Shown here in pieces: positions 40,532 to 53,401 of a stretch of DNA of 64,000 nucleotides. Under the pieces are notes generated by a model. That model worked only from the letters and a program-made list of their open reading frames with translations, had not been told where the DNA came from and ran no database searches. The translations under genes were made by a program, and so were the position numbers. Positions within the stretch are counted from its first letter, which is position 1; the number at the start of each line of letters is the position of its first letter. Origin of the DNA: Nannochloris sp. 'desiccata' (Eukaryota > Chlorophyta > Trebouxiophyceae > Chlorellales > Chlorellaceae); contig JAGTXX020000016.1 of assembly GCA_019044685.2 (NCBI GenBank), positions 310,001 through 374,000 on the forward strand, written 5' to 3'.

Positions 40532-42598
40532 ATGTTTAAAAAGCACATTAACGCGTCGAATACTCGTCAACTTGGTGGGAAAGATGCCAAGAAGTTCCGA
40601 GGAGACGTTGCGAAGTTTTTTCCCAACCTTACAGAGGAACAAACGGCGGTGCTCTTTCCGCCAAAGGCTGGAATAACTCTTTCAAAATTGAGTAATAGAA
40701 GCATTGTCTACGGTAGAGATGATGGTGTGCCTTTATTCTTTGACCCAACTGGTCATGGCGACAAGCTTATTCCCACCGTACGTTCTCTTTATCTAAATTC
40801 GAAAATTTTATTAAAAAATCAAGAATAAAACTTGTGCACCGCTGGCTCGAAAATAAATTGATTTTAGCTTCGTTTTTAATCTACTTTACAGGTCTACGCG
40901 CTTACCCTGGTTCCAACTCTCGTCCCTACCCTCTATACTGGGAGTGATGTCAGCTCAAAAGTCCTGGGTGGAGCAGATCTTTTTCTTCAAGGCGTTCTTC
41001 TCCCCATTGACGGCATCAAACTCGAACCTTTTCTCGCTGGCAGCATTCGAAGTATCTCAGTTCCTGGCAATCCAATTCCATTTGCAGTAGGCACCATGGC
41101 TGTAAGTAGTACTGAAGCTGCAAAGGAGGGAATGAAAGGAAGGGGGTTGACTTTATTGCATTGCTACGGGGATCTGCTCTGGGTCCTGGGGCCAAAAAAT
41201 TATCCAGTACCTAATGCTGGATTTACGATAGCAAAGATTCTACCTATTGAAATAAGCTCTAATGGCACGAATAGCAGTAGCATTGGTGTTAGTATTAGTG
41301 CTGTTGATGAGGAGGGTAGTAATGCTGTGGTTGGCAGTGAAGGGGGCGACAGTACCAGTCATGGGAATGGTATTGACGCGGATAGTACGACCTCTCCTAA
41401 TGCAGGTGGTGACATAGAAAGTCCTGTTGTCGAAGAAGCTGGTATGAAGCTTGGTGCAATCAATCTAGAAGAAACGAATTCTCCTGCTTCTTCTTCAGCA
41501 TCCCCCACCATTGATATCGACCCCTTGCTCGAAGCAGCAGTGCTTGGTGGTCTCAAATCAGTCACCAATGCTGAACTGCCACTACAATTTGGCGATTTCT
41601 ATCAAAAACATATGCTTCCACTAAGACCAGAAGGCATCACCTTTGATTTTAAAGCCTCAAGAAAATATAAAAAGTTGAGCAAGCTGCTGGATGTATTTGA
41701 AATAGAAAAGGTGCTGATACGGAAACAAATAAGAAAACAAGATCATCTGTTCTCTATAGATAGAACGCATCCTTTAATTGTGCAATGGAAGGGCATGCCA
41801 ACGATACCTCGAGCTGTAGACGGGACAGCTGCTGCCACTGTCGATGCCACCAGCAGAGGCAGCTCCACCCCCTCAAGAGCACCTAGCACTACTAGTAACG
41901 TTTCTCGCCAAGGTGGTGTGCAAGTAGAGTATCTATACAAACCTCCAACATCACTACGTCCACTCTTTATGAATAGTACAGCCACGTGCACTTCTGAAAA
42001 AGAAAGATTGTTTTCAGAAGACCAAGTTTCTACAGCCTTGACCTCGTATGCCTCCACCAATAATTTAATAATTACTAAACAATCTAGCAGTGATGTGTAT
42101 ATTAAATTGGATAATTTGTTGGCAACGAGTCTTTGGGGTAAAAAAGAAGGTCCAGAGGAAGGATCTGAACTTTTGCAAGCAGCGCTATTTCATCGTCTGT
42201 TGACAAAATTACAGCAGTGGCATCGCATTTTAAGACCTACTACTACAATAAATAGTAGCAATGGAGGTACTAATGCTGATGTTGTTGAAGTAATTAGGAA
42301 AGGTCCAATTCGTCCTTTGTCTATAATTGCTGAAAAACGCAGAGGCAGAAACGTCACTGCCATTTCTCACGTTGAAACTTTTGGCTGGAGTGCTGATGAA
42401 ATAGAGCGAGACTATCAACGCAGGTTTAAGACTGCATGTAGTGTGTCAAAATTACCTGGTAAACAGGAGTCTGATTATGAAATTTTGATGCAGGGGGATT
42501 TGTTGGTCAAAGTTGAAAAGCATTTGAAAGAGGTAGAAGGTATCGACGGGAAGTTCATTTTGATTAATAACAAACTGAGCGGGAAGAAGAAGGGGTAG
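40532..42598 (+). CDS. Translation factor eIF2D / ligatin (650 aa)
   Basis: Exons: 40532-40777 and 40892-42598, phase 0. The N-terminal MFKKHINASNTRQLGGKDAK... domain and PUA-like region (about 95-190: VYALTLVPTLVPTL, GADLFLQGV, GMKGRGLTLLHCYGDLLW) are followed by an acidic Ser/Gly linker. Then a winged-helix/SWIB-like block (FGDFYQKHMLPLRP, KYKKLSKLLDVFEIEKV) and a C-terminal SUI1/eIF1-like domain (RRGRNVTAISHVETFGWSAD, LLVKVEKHLKEVEG). This domain order is diagnostic for eIF2D, which delivers tRNA without GTP and recycles 40S subunits. The central linker is long and Asn/Ser-rich. ATG 40532 is preferred over the in-frame TTG five codons upstream. Confidence 0.9.
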
Positions 42599-42775
42599 AT
42601 GCCTATATACTTATTTTTTATATAAGTTTGTATAGAGTAGCAGTACATATTGGATATTTAAGAATTCGAAAATAGAAAAAAATGAGAGGAGGAAAGCGTG
42701 CACCGGTTGGGCAATGGGCGAGAAAAATTGAAAGTGAAATCATTACAGATAGAAAATTTCTATTAGAAATATCCT

Positions 42776-45700
42776 CTATTTTTTCTCTTTTAGTTGGATA
42801 GTATGTGAATGATCTAATCCTAAATACGAATCACAAATTAAATGCATCTCTACACCAGTGCCACTAGTATAGCTATAGCTAGGAAGGGTCAGCGTCACTT
42901 TTGTTTTCATAGTTAAAGAAACTCGTTTTAATGCCAACAACTCATTTGAACCTGCACCTATTGCAGCTAGCCACCAACCTTCTTCCTTAATTTTAGGAAA
43001 TCGTGGTGCATAGACCCTGGGAGGGGTATTGCCACGTGGCACTCTACCTGCTGTTCGCACTATGCTTACCTCCACATCCCAAGTTTCTTGAGCACCATCT
43101 GTTCCTTGATCATCAAGTAGCTCTTCATGGTCTTGTGCTTTCTTCTTGGTGATTTTAGGGACGTTTAATTGTACAGCAGGTAATCTTTCAAGTGCCGCAA
43201 GCACAGCTTGCATTTCATGAGCACCACCTCCCCCTGCCACCACTGCTTCCACTTTCCTTTTCACCAAATTTCCACTTTTATCCCTAGCAGCAGCTGAAAT
43301 TAATGCAGGCAAGGGGCCTAATAGGTCAGCTTGGTGTTTATTATGGATTCCAGGAAGCATCATTGCAGGGGGGTCGTCATGCCATCGCCCTTGCATCAAC
43401 GCTTGGACCAATTTCATTGCTGAAAAGGCAGTGTCAGCCCAACCTGCATCAGCAGCAACGTCTACTATAGCTTGTAAGATACGTAGAGAGTTGTCTAAAA
43501 CCGATTTGGTGTCGGTGATGTAGTCGGAGATAGGGAGAGGGAGACGAGAAAGATGGGCTTGAAGGAGAAGAGAAGCCTTGGTGTGAGGATCGTCTGCGGA
43601 AAGAGAAGAGAAAAAGAGTTTAGAAGCAAATCGACTCATTTTGAGCAATACAACAGGGGATATATTAGGAGCACTAGTTTAACTAGCATTAATAATAGTA
43701 AACAAGTAAAGAAGTTATTACGTGCCAACTGTTTTCAGATCTGGAGGGTATCGAACTTGTCCAGCCAACCCAGCATTGAGTTGATCTTCATTATGTCTCA
43801 CCGGCAGCTCAGCGTACTCAGCAGCAGAGCACAGCACGCGCAGCACATCTTGTACTTGCATACCTGGACCAAGCCCTTGAGCAAATGCAGCCATAGTAGC
43901 ATGTTTGAGATAGTAAAAGGAAGCGATTCGACCAGGAGTTAAGCACTCTACCCCTCCTTGATTTAACTCATTGAGCGCCACACACCCTGCTTCAGCCAGT
44001 GCCTCAAGAGTGCCGCCTACTAATTCCGACAGAAACTTAGATACAGCCTCATCTTCTACAGATTCTAAATTATAATACGACGGATTTTGAAGCAATCTTC
44101 TAAGGAAGAAAGTCCAGGTCAAATAATCAACTGCATCTTGCCTTGAGCGAATACTACCTCCAACAATTTCCGCATTAAGATGGTCTGCAAGCTGTCCAGG
44201 AAGAGAGCTTTCTACAGGGAATGGTTCATATAAAAATTTCTTATAAAATGATTTCTTAGGCTCGTGAACCATGATAACAGCGACTCCGTGGCGATCGTAT
44301 TGTGGGCGCCCAGCACGACCCATCATTTGCAGCACGTCTGTGATGGGATAATCAACATAACGCTTAGAAGGAGCATCAAAAAACTCTGTTCCCTTCACAA
44401 TAACTAAATGTGCTGGTGTGTTGACTCCCCAAGCTAAAGTAGAGGTCGCTACCAAAACTTGAGTTTTGCCTTCTACAAAAAGACGCTCAACCAAAGACCG
44501 GTCATCATCACCTAAACCAGCGTGATGCAACCCTACACCAAACTGTAAGGTATGTCGGAGAGATGTATCTTTCACCATGGGTAGAATCTGGTCTATTTCT
44601 TCATCAGGCATACGTAAAAACGCGCGAGGTCGCGAATCTGCAGCAGCGTAGGCAATTAAATCCAGCGCTGTCAGCCTGGTTTGACGACGAGAAGCCACAA
44701 AGATGAGTGTAGGCTTAATAGGAGAGTGCGTCTGAATAGCAGCATACGCTGGTTTATTCATTGTAGCCATACGAGGACAATAAAATTTACCAGGGTAGCC
44801 TTGAATATGGCATTCCAAAGGCACAGGTCGCACTGATGGTTTGAAATTAAACAAACCAGCTTTACCTACACCCAACCAATCTGCTAAATCAGACGCATTT
44901 GCCAAAGCAGTAGATAGACCAACAAAGCGAATGGGAATACCTGATTGGGCAGAGACGTAGCGCATTCTGGAGACGATTACTTCTAATATTGGACCTCTAT
45001 CTGCACCCAACAAGTGAATTTCGTCCATCACCATTAACCCTACTTTGCGAACGTAAGCTCTTCCCTTCCAATTTCTAGAAATTCCATCCCACTTTTCAGG
45101 GGTAGCGATGATGACGTCAGCTGAAAGAAGAGCTTTTAAATCAGGAGTGAAGTCTCCGGTGAGTTCGACAAGGCGTTTGCCCAAGGCAGCACAGAAACCA
45201 GAAGACCAATCCTTGATGCGCTCTCGGACCAGCGCCTGCAGAAAAAAATTGTAATGAAAGTAAGTGAGTGTCACAAGAGCAGGGGGATACTTCAAGTAGT
45301 ATATTTTATAATTTTTCATAATTAGGCTAATTCTACCTTCAATGGTGCGATATAAACAGCTTTAGCACCAGGGTGAGCAGTAAACAATCTCAATAGCGTC
45401 AGCTCAGCAGAAATCGTTTTGCCACTTCCAGTAGGCGCACCCAGCAAGACATTTTCATCAGTGTGATACAAGGTATGAAATGCTTGCGTTTGAATAGGAT
45501 TAAAATGTGAAAATCGGGTATATAAAGCTTGATACGTCGGATTTCCAAGTGCAGAAAGTGGCAAAGGGTCGAGATCAAGCAGCTCTGTGTGAGGAGGATG
45601 CCTTTCTGGCAAGATCAGACCTTTGAAGGAAACAGCAAGAAGCGCTTCTGAACCAAGCCAAGAATCAGAAACGGCTCTGATATAATATTGTGGAGGCAAT

Positions 45701-48700
45701 GGTTCTGAAATAGGAACAGCAAAACTAATTTTTTGCGCTCCTTCCTTCCACATTTTCTTAGTCAAAGTCCACATTTCAGAGTGATAAATCTTTTCGTTCT
45801 CTGAATCCTCAACCCAAACCAGCCACCGCAATGCAGCCCCGTGGATATTATCTCTCCAAGAGAACTCAGGGACCAAGGCAAGTTGAATACGCAACACGGT
45901 GCGGGTAATAGGGTGCAGGTTTGCTTCAATTCCTAAAGTAGGAAACGCGCTGACAGCAGCAGCAATTTGAGGCCCAGCAGCAGGATGACGTAATGCAGCT
46001 CCTATATCTGAAGGACTCATATCACGCAGCTGCTCTAAATCAAAATGACGTTCTTCAAGCTTTCGAATCAACTCATATTTGAGCACAGAATCAAATTGCC
46101 ACAGCGGGTGCTGGTCCGGCCACAGCCGATGTTCAAAACATTTCGACACGGTCAAACACAGTTCTGCTGCAGAGCTCCACCCAAAGCGTAAACAGATTTC
46201 AAACAACGCACGAGCCAATCTCGGTGCGTTTTGAGCTACATAATTCGAATCTGCTATTAAAGAAAAGGAATCCATTCTTGTCCTTGAAATATACGCTTGC
46301 AATAAAATATTCGCCTTGCCATGCTTGTTTTCAGAGCCACCACGCGGGTCATAAGGACATGCAGACCGTGCTAAACCATCTAATTCAATTAATTCTTCAT
46401 CTCGCACAGCGAGATTCTCAAATTCTGAAGATTTCGCAATCATAGATAAGATATCTTCTGTTGTCATATGCGGTTTTAGCAACTCGTTATATACTTCAAT
46501 CGACGCTTGGCGAATGTAGAAATGTGAAGCAACACGGCCAAGCTCAGTCACGTATAAATTCCCACTTCTTTCATCAAAACGGGCCATTTTCGCTCTTTCT
46601 AGCTCTCGAGCGGCTTCGTGAATTAGTTTCCGACGGTGCCCTTCTAGCGAATGATCTGAAGCCAACTCTTCCCAGGAAATCCCATACGGTAATGGGTTTT
46701 GTCTCATTCGTACATACAGATACGTATAGCCCAGCCATGCGACTGCCTCCCGTACATTGGTGACTGTCCCCAATACGATTTCTGCATTCAAGTGATCTAC
46801 CAAACCCGCAGTAAACTGCGATTCAATAGGAACAGCATGTGTCAACATGCCTAAATAATGCGCTAATTTATCATGGGTAGTAATAATCGCAGCTTCTCCA
46901 GAATCTTGAAATTGAGGTCGACCCGCTCGGCCAAAAATCTGTTGAACATCGAGCATACCTAAATCCGTGAAACCACCTTTCTGGGGATTATACAACTGCG
47001 TGCCTTTAATAATAACGGTATGTGCAGGTAAGTTGACACCCCAAGCTAGGGTAGCTGTACAGCAAAGAACTTTCAAGCACCCACTACCAAAAAGACGCTC
47101 CATTAGATTTCTATCAGACCGAAGCATTCCAGCATGATGAAGACCTATTCCATTCTCAAATACTTCCTGAACTTCCTTATTTCTCGATTTTTTGATGTCT
47201 TTGGAAGCATGCGGAAAACCAGATTCTTCAGAACAGTCAAACAGAGCAGTATCGCCATTTTGTTGCGCCTTGAGCGCCAGCATTCTCGCCGTTTTGCCAG
47301 TATCTTTTCTAGAGTGGACAAACACCATAGCCTGATGGCCTTTTCTCACTGCATCAACCACTTTTTGATAGCAAATCTCATCCATTAAAGCAGACCGAGC
47401 GAGGAAATTCTTTTCAGAGACACCAGCAAAAGACGTCTGCAACGGCACCGGCCGATAGGAAGCATCAAAATAAAACAATCCTGTGGAATGATTGACACCT
47501 AGAAAAGTAGCTACATCTTTATAATTTGGTAAAGTAGCAGATAAACCAACGATTCGGATCATTGACTGCGTGGTTTCTACCTGGCGGGTAGTTCGCGCTA
47601 CCAGCGTTTCTATCACAGGCCCTCTTTCATCGTTTAATAAGTGAACTTCGTCGATAATTAGTAGCCTAACAGATGCAGCAACACTGACTTCACCGCCTTT
47701 GCGAGTAATAACATCCCATTTCTCAGGCGTTGTGACGATCATTTGGGTTTCTGCCATTTCTTTTTTACTCAGCTGCATGTCTCCAGTCAATTCTCTGACC
47801 GACAAACCTAAAGGGGCTAATCTTTTAGAGAAACTCGCAGTAACTTCTGCAGCCAAAGCCTTCATTGGAGCAACGTAGACTATCTTAAAATCGTTGCGGT
47901 TAATAGTGTTTCCGATCATATTTTGACTAACTTCTCGTAATATAGAAATCATCGCAATATTCGTTTTACCCGCACCCGTAGGAGCACACACCAGCATGTT
48001 TTCATTACTGGTAAATGCAGTCGTAAATATCCTCGATTGGATTCTATTTAGTGCAGTATAGCCTTCAAACGCAGCTTGAGCCCACCCGGGCAAGTCCTCG
48101 ATAAACACCTTCTTCTCTGTTGGAGGTGCAACTGCAGTTGCAATCGCTGGAACGTGTACTTCTTCATACCCCTTGTAAACTTTCCTGGTAGTACCCTTTG
48201 GGAGAGTTCCACGTGTGCCAGCACCTTCACCTAATCGAAATTCCATCCCATCACCTAGTTTAATTTTCATTGCAGAATCCTCTTTTTCTATTTCTTCTTC
48301 TATTAAAATACCCAGACCATATCTAGAAAGCCATTCTGCGTCCTCATCAGGACCTCCATTGGAATTGAAGCCACCAACACCACTACTAGCGTTATTAGAA
48401 AGTTGTTTTGCTTTTCGGCGTTCGGCTTTTCTTTCTGACTTGAGCATCAATTTTTCCGATTCAGACATTACGGACACAGTCGTACCGTACGAAGGACCAC
48501 TTCCACCACGTGCAGCAGCCATATCTGCTGCTTCCGCTTCTCTCAGTGTCGAAATCATGCTACGAAGGTTGGTAGCTAGAGATCTTCGTTGGTCTAGTAA
48601 AGTGGCGATGTGATCGAAAACTGATTCCCCGAGGAGATCAAACAGCTCAGCTGCCAAGGCATCGTCAGAGACAGTGGCGTTGAGAAGCATCAGGGCTACT

Positions 48701-49662
48701 GTAGTAGGCACAGAATCATCATCACTCGCATCATTAGTACTACTCCAACCAGCTGTCGTACTTTTACCGAAAGTGACTGTATTGCACCACCTGCCCAACC
48801 ACCGAGCCCCTACTGCTTGATTCACTCCAAGCCCCTTATTAGCTCCAAATACCTCCGCTTCTACCTTAGCAACGACTTCTTCGGTCGCTGTGGACGGTAC
48901 ACGCTCAGTTTTACGCTCTAAAGAGGTGGAACCAGGAGTGGTAGAGCTGAGTGACGCGTTGAGGCGATTGAGGAGAAGTAATGAAGCAGGATGGTTTCGT
49001 GGGAGTCCACAGGTTGCTAGTATAGCCTCTTCTTCCGTAGACCAAGATACTGCAGCGTGACTTGTATCAACAGCATTCTGAGAAGAAAGTAGATGCTGCT
49101 GGTGCTGTTGAGCCGGTGATTCCCCCTCATCGCCGCCATCACCGCCACGTTGCTGAGGATTAAGCTGCTGTTGCCAAGCACACAAAGAAGTATATGAAGC
49201 AATAAACTCGCGTAAAACGGTCTCGCTCGGTAAATGGCTTCCTAATACAGGTTGTAATGCCGATACAGCACGATGAAGCTCTGCTGCGGCTGCTCCCTTT
49301 CGTTTAATATCGTCATTCGAAACAGCCGGTGCGGCATAAAGAGCATCCCATGCTGCTGCCGCTGTCTCAGTCACTTCAGCGCTGCTAGCCTCACCCTGAC
49401 TCAAAAGCTTAGATGTAACATAGATAAAGGCGTCAAAGGCATCGCGGGCTGGTTTGGGAGCACGCTTCCAGTCGCCTAAAGTAGCTGAAATGAGGATTGA
49501 GCGAGCCCCCGTTGCACCTAGGGGAAGAGAAATATCAGCTTGATCCTGGCGACGCTCAGCGAGTTGTTGAGCACGTCTACGGTACAGATCATCGAAAGTG
49601 TTAGTCTGTGGCTTGCTACCGGAAGCAGTACGAAGCCTAGAAGTCAATCGAGGGACCTGCAT
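42776..49662 (-). CDS. ASCC3-type dual-cassette Ski2-like RNA helicase (2,217 aa)
   Basis: Exons: 49662-45337, 45235-43726 and 43593-42776. Cassette 1: CAPTGAGKT (near residue 562), IIDEVHLL, GLSATLPNY, FGRAGRPQF, then a Sec63 domain. Cassette 2: GAPTGSGKT (near 1412), VMDEIHLL (near 1514), MGRAGRPQY and a second Sec63 domain. Two Ski2-like cassettes of this size are shared by ASCC3/Slh1 and Brr2. The FDSPHTK-like DDPHTKASLLLQAHLSR and an N-terminus without Brr2's PWI/plug signatures favour ASCC3, the helicase that splits collided ribosomes and helps alkylation repair. Intron 2 fits homologues best with a GC donor (GTTG|GCACGT), joining TV to DDPHTKA; a GT donor 4 bases later with an acceptor at 43635 also keeps frame but adds residues. 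Both ATPase sites look intact. Confidence 0.88.
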
Positions 49663-50160
49663 GTTCAATGTTTCGAGTGAATGTGAGCTTAGGAGAAACC
49701 AAAATGCTGATTTGGTGCATTAAATGCTATTCCTCATGATCGTACATTCAGAATTGAGCCAAGCGCTGCACCTAATTCCATGCTTTGTGTGCCCATTGTG
49801 CAAAAAAGTTTCAGTGATCACCTAAGATTAATGCAGGCATTCCGCCATTGATCAACATAATAGCACTTTCAAAACACATTTGATATTTTATTGGACTATT
49901 ATCAAATTTTAAAATGCGTCTAAATAGCGATTGCGAAATATTTTCAAGCAGTTGACAAGTTTGCTTCAAAGTTTGAAAAGCCGCACTGTTCCCTCATTAA
50001 ATTCCACCAATAGCAATTTGATTGATTTTAAAGCACCATTATACTCCACAACCATCCAAGCAGCCGCTGATTACAAACTTCAAACAAATTTGTTTTACTC
50101 CTTCAGAGCAGATTTCTAAAAGATCATCAGTTGCATCTTGTTTGACGCTGCCTGGACATC
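49663..50160. promoter_or_regulatory. Divergent interval, ASCC3-like / SDR
   Basis: 498 bp between divergent starts. AT-rich, no gene seen. Confidence 0.35.
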
Positions 50161-51229
50161 ATGTTGGCAACCCTCTGCACTTGGATTATTGGGTTCTATT
50201 TTTTGGGATACTTGATTCCCCATACCTTTGTGGCTTGGTTCTTCAAAACCAAGAACTTGAAAAAGGCATATAATGCAGAATGGGCTCTTGTAACTGGCTC
50301 CAGCAGTGGTATGTATCTCCAGTTTGCTCTCATTGGGAATAACACCATGCAACCTGCCTATCTCCACTTGATCTTTCCTTCATCTTCTTCCTCCCTGTCT
50401 CCTATTTTCTAAATCACCGCTTGCTTCCTCAACTACTTCGCTCCCTACAGGTATTGGCAAGGCATATGCCAAAAAGCTTGCCAGCCAAGGCTTAAACGTC
50501 GTTCTCGTCGCTCTTGACGATGCTCTCCTTGAAGAAACATACACGGAACTGACAGCAGCCTATCCGAACGTCACCTTCCGCAAAGTGGGAGTCAATCTCG
50601 GCCGCCCGGGCTACTTGGAACAGATTAAATCCGCCACTGCAGATATCAATGTACAGTGCGCTTTCCTCAATGCTGGCTATATGATCACTGGCATGTTTGA
50701 TTCAGTGCCTATCGAGCGCCATATGGAAAACATGGAATGCAATGCGACCAGTGCTGTTCAGATCACACACATGCTCTTGCAAAGAATGCTTGCCAAAAGC
50801 TTACCTGGATGCTTCGTCTACACTTCCTCCGCTGCAGCAGCCATCCCCAACCCTTTTTCAGTTCTCTACGCTTCTACAAAGTCCTTTTTGTCTTCATTCG
50901 GAGCTTCCCTCGCTGCAGAAGTCCGCCATGCTGGCATCGATGTCTTAGTTGTTCACCCGTCCCCTGTCGCATCTCGCTTTTACGATAAAGCACACAAGCT
51001 TTCTGCACTTGAATTCTTCCAGAAGATGGCAGTACAGCCTGAAGATCTTCCTGATACTGTCTTTGGTTCTATCGGCAGATTAGTTTGGAGGGATGTTGGA
51101 CCTACCGCTCTAGGTTTTAGAATGTTGATGAAGGTGTTGGATTATAACTTATTTGCTATGATTATTGCACTGACTGCACCGATGACTGGAGATTTCAAGA
51201 AGTATATGAATAAATCGAAAGCTCAGTAA
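50161..51229 (+). CDS. Membrane-anchored short-chain dehydrogenase/reductase (308 aa)
   Basis: Exons: 50161-50308 and 50451-51229; donor AGTG|GTATGT, acceptor CCCTACAG. One N-terminal hydrophobic segment (LCTWIIGFYFLGYLIPHTFVAWF) precedes a classical SDR fold: the nucleotide-binding TGSSSGIGKAYA spans the intron, LNAG replaces the common NNAG, catalytic Ser in VYTSSAAAAIP, and YASTK (Tyr-x3-Lys). This resembles very-long-chain 3-oxoacyl-CoA reductase / 17-beta-HSD12 enzymes of the ER, but the substrate cannot be read from sequence. A second hydrophobic stretch lies near the C-terminus (LFAMIIALTAPM) and the end is Lys-rich (KKYMNKSKAQ). Confidence 0.86.
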
Positions 51230-51394
51230 GCAAGCAGAAAAAGAAGAGAGAGAAAAAAGGTATATTTAAGTTGAAGAAAATGAATATTTGCCGTCCTTTT
51301 TGCTTTGAATTTAATTTCATTTTTTACCTTTTACACGTATCGATGTGTTTTTCCACAAGGAGTGTGTTAGTTGAGTGTGTCATACGTACTTTAT

Positions 51395-53140
51395 TTATTC
51401 CTTTTTTATTTCATCCAAGGCTACAAAGACGTCAGAAATAACATCATTAGACTGTACAAACCCTTCAGGATCTGTCAATTTAATCTTGATTATCTCGCCA
51501 GGCCTCTTTCCTCCACTTTTTTTATTCATATCGCTTTGTTGCTGCTGCCTCCTGCTATCGCCGCTAAAACGAACACCCTCATTTTCCTTTTCCTCTCCTG
51601 CGTCTTCCCCTTCTCTGATAAATACAACATGTCCACGCTGTTCATGTTCTAATAGAGAATCTCGAATAACATCCCCGATTTCATCGCCATCCACAAAATC
51701 TGCAGAAATCTTTCTTAAATCTAATCCATCTGCTAATCTCAATCTTAGCATAATTGTATCAGTCAATCTATCTTCTACTGATTCTATTGGACTGTCCAAA
51801 CCCGGGACAATTGGCATCCCTTTCTCAATTTTATTATTCCCCCTGTCTCCACCGATACTCCCTCTACCACCGGTAAAGGAAGAACTAGAGGAAGAACCAG
51901 TGTCCCCTCCTTCAGCCACCTTTTCCTCCATTTCTTCTTTCAGCCATTTCAAATAGGCGTTCAATTTCCTAGGGCGAGAAAATCGCCTTTTTTCTAAATA
52001 AGACGCTGCCCCCATTCCGAATGCATAGTACGGCAGACCTTCCCAATAGACCATGTTGTGGGCACAGCGATGCCCTGGTCGGGCATAATTAGACACTTCG
52101 TAATGTTCATACCCTGCATTACGTAAGATTTTACTCGCTTGACCGTACATGGCGGCCGCAGTTTCTTCAGTGGGCAGTGGCGCCACCCCAGGGCGGTAGT
52201 CCCGGGCAAAAGGGGTGTGTTCTTCTATTTGCAAATCATAGACGGAAAGGTGTGTCGGCGCAGCGTCTAACGCTGCATTTAGGGAATGTTCCCAAGTAGG
52301 TTCAGTCAATCCAGGGAGACCAGACATTAAATCTAAACTCCAGGATTTAATATCTGTGGCATAGACTGCTTCAATTGCTCGATAGACATCGGCAACATCG
52401 TGTGCTCTGCCACAAAGCTTTAACAAATCATCATTAAACGTTTGTACACCTACGCTGACGCGATTTACACCTAATAATTGATAACTGCGTAATTGGGAGG
52501 CTGTGAATGCCCCAGGATCTGTTTCAATTGAAATTTCTGCGTTACTAGAAATGCCAAAAGAGCGGTCGAGGCGGGTCAAAATTTGTTCTAAAAGTGCTGG
52601 GGAGGTTAGCGCTGGTGTCCCACCTCCAAAAAAGACAGTTTTTAATGGGCCAGAGTCGTTTAGACGCTTTGTAGCTGCGATTTCGCGGCAAATTGCGTCT
52701 ATATATTCTGTCATCGTGTCTTGGATTTTGTAATCATCGGGTCTCAAGCCGACAGCGATAACTGGAAAATCACAGTAAAAGCATTTTTTCTTGCAAAATG
52801 GGAGATGGATGTAGGCCGAGAACGGTTCAGGACCTAGAGACGTGGAAACACCGTCATTCTCTGCGTCATTTTGTAGTTGTTGTTCCCTCGTTAGTTTGGC
52901 TGAGGCGGCGCAGGCGGTGGAAATGCCACGCTCTGAATAAATATTATGCATTGACCGTCTAAATGGTAATGTGTGTAACTCATGGTTTCTAAAAAATCTT
53001 CGATTGCGGCTTAAAGCGGGTAACGCAGAGTGCCTACAAGGCGGTTGTCTTGTGCATCGCAAAGGAGATTTAGCATGCAGAGGAACAACACGTTCACCTA
53101 GACTGGCGAACGCCATGAGAACTTTTCTTCCTATAAGCAT
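51395..53140 (-). CDS. HemW-like radical SAM protein (RSAD1 type, 581 aa)
   Basis: Single exon. Radical SAM motif C116-x3-C120-x2-C123 in PFCKKKCFYCDFP, then FGGGTPALTS, IETDPGAF, GVNRVSVGVQTF, SLDLMSGLPG and YEVSNYARPGHRCAHNMVYW, all HemW/HemN-family landmarks. HemW lacks the fourth upstream Cys of true HemN and acts as a haem chaperone. Here the cluster motif continues with F-Y-C-D-F as in HemW, so coproporphyrinogen oxidase activity is doubtful. The first 100 residues are Arg-rich, like a mitochondrial or plastid presequence. A Ser/Gly-rich insert (about residues 410-440) interrupts the C-terminal region. Confidence 0.9.
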   Translation of the reverse strand: MLIGRKVLMAFASLGERVVPLHAKSPLRCTRQPPCRHSALPALSRNRRFFRNHELHTLPFRRSMHNIYSERGISTACAASAKLTREQQLQNDAENDGVSTSLGPEPFSAYIHLPFCKKKCFYCDFPVIAVGLRPDDYKIQDTMTEYIDAICREIAATKRLNDSGPLKTVFFGGGTPALTSPALLEQILTRLDRSFGISSNAEISIETDPGAFTASQLRSYQLLGVNRVSVGVQTFNDDLLKLCGRAHDVADVYRAIEAVYATDIKSWSLDLMSGLPGLTEPTWEHSLNAALDAAPTHLSVYDLQIEEHTPFARDYRPGVAPLPTEETAAAMYGQASKILRNAGYEHYEVSNYARPGHRCAHNMVYWEGLPYYAFGMGAASYLEKRRFSRPRKLNAYLKWLKEEMEEKVAEGGDTGSSSSSSFTGGRGSIGGDRGNNKIEKGMPIVPGLDSPIESVEDRLTDTIMLRLRLADGLDLRKISADFVDGDEIGDVIRDSLLEHEQRGHVVFIREGEDAGEEKENEGVRFSGDSRRQQQQSDMNKKSGGKRPGEIIKIKLTDPEGFVQSNDVISDVFVALDEIKKE

Positions 53141-53401
53141 ATCAAAAATAAGTGCATTGTGGCTTGGCGAGACTATTTAATTATTGGGTCTTCCATCAAG
53201 CTTCAAAATTCAAACTTCCTCCAGGAGTTTCAGTCTTAAAGAAGGACTTCCGAGATGTTATAAACATTAATTCTTTATCAATAGCACTCAAGTAACGCAT
53301 GAATAGGCGAGCAAGAGGTGACAAAGCTCCCAATACACCTCTGGAATTTTAAACTTGCTTCCTGTGATCGATCGCCAAGCTTGAAGCTTGACAGCCTTGT
53401 C
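53141..53401. promoter_or_regulatory. Divergent promoter interval, HemW-like / cohesin SA
   Basis: 261 bp between divergent start codons; shared promoter by position only. Confidence 0.35.
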
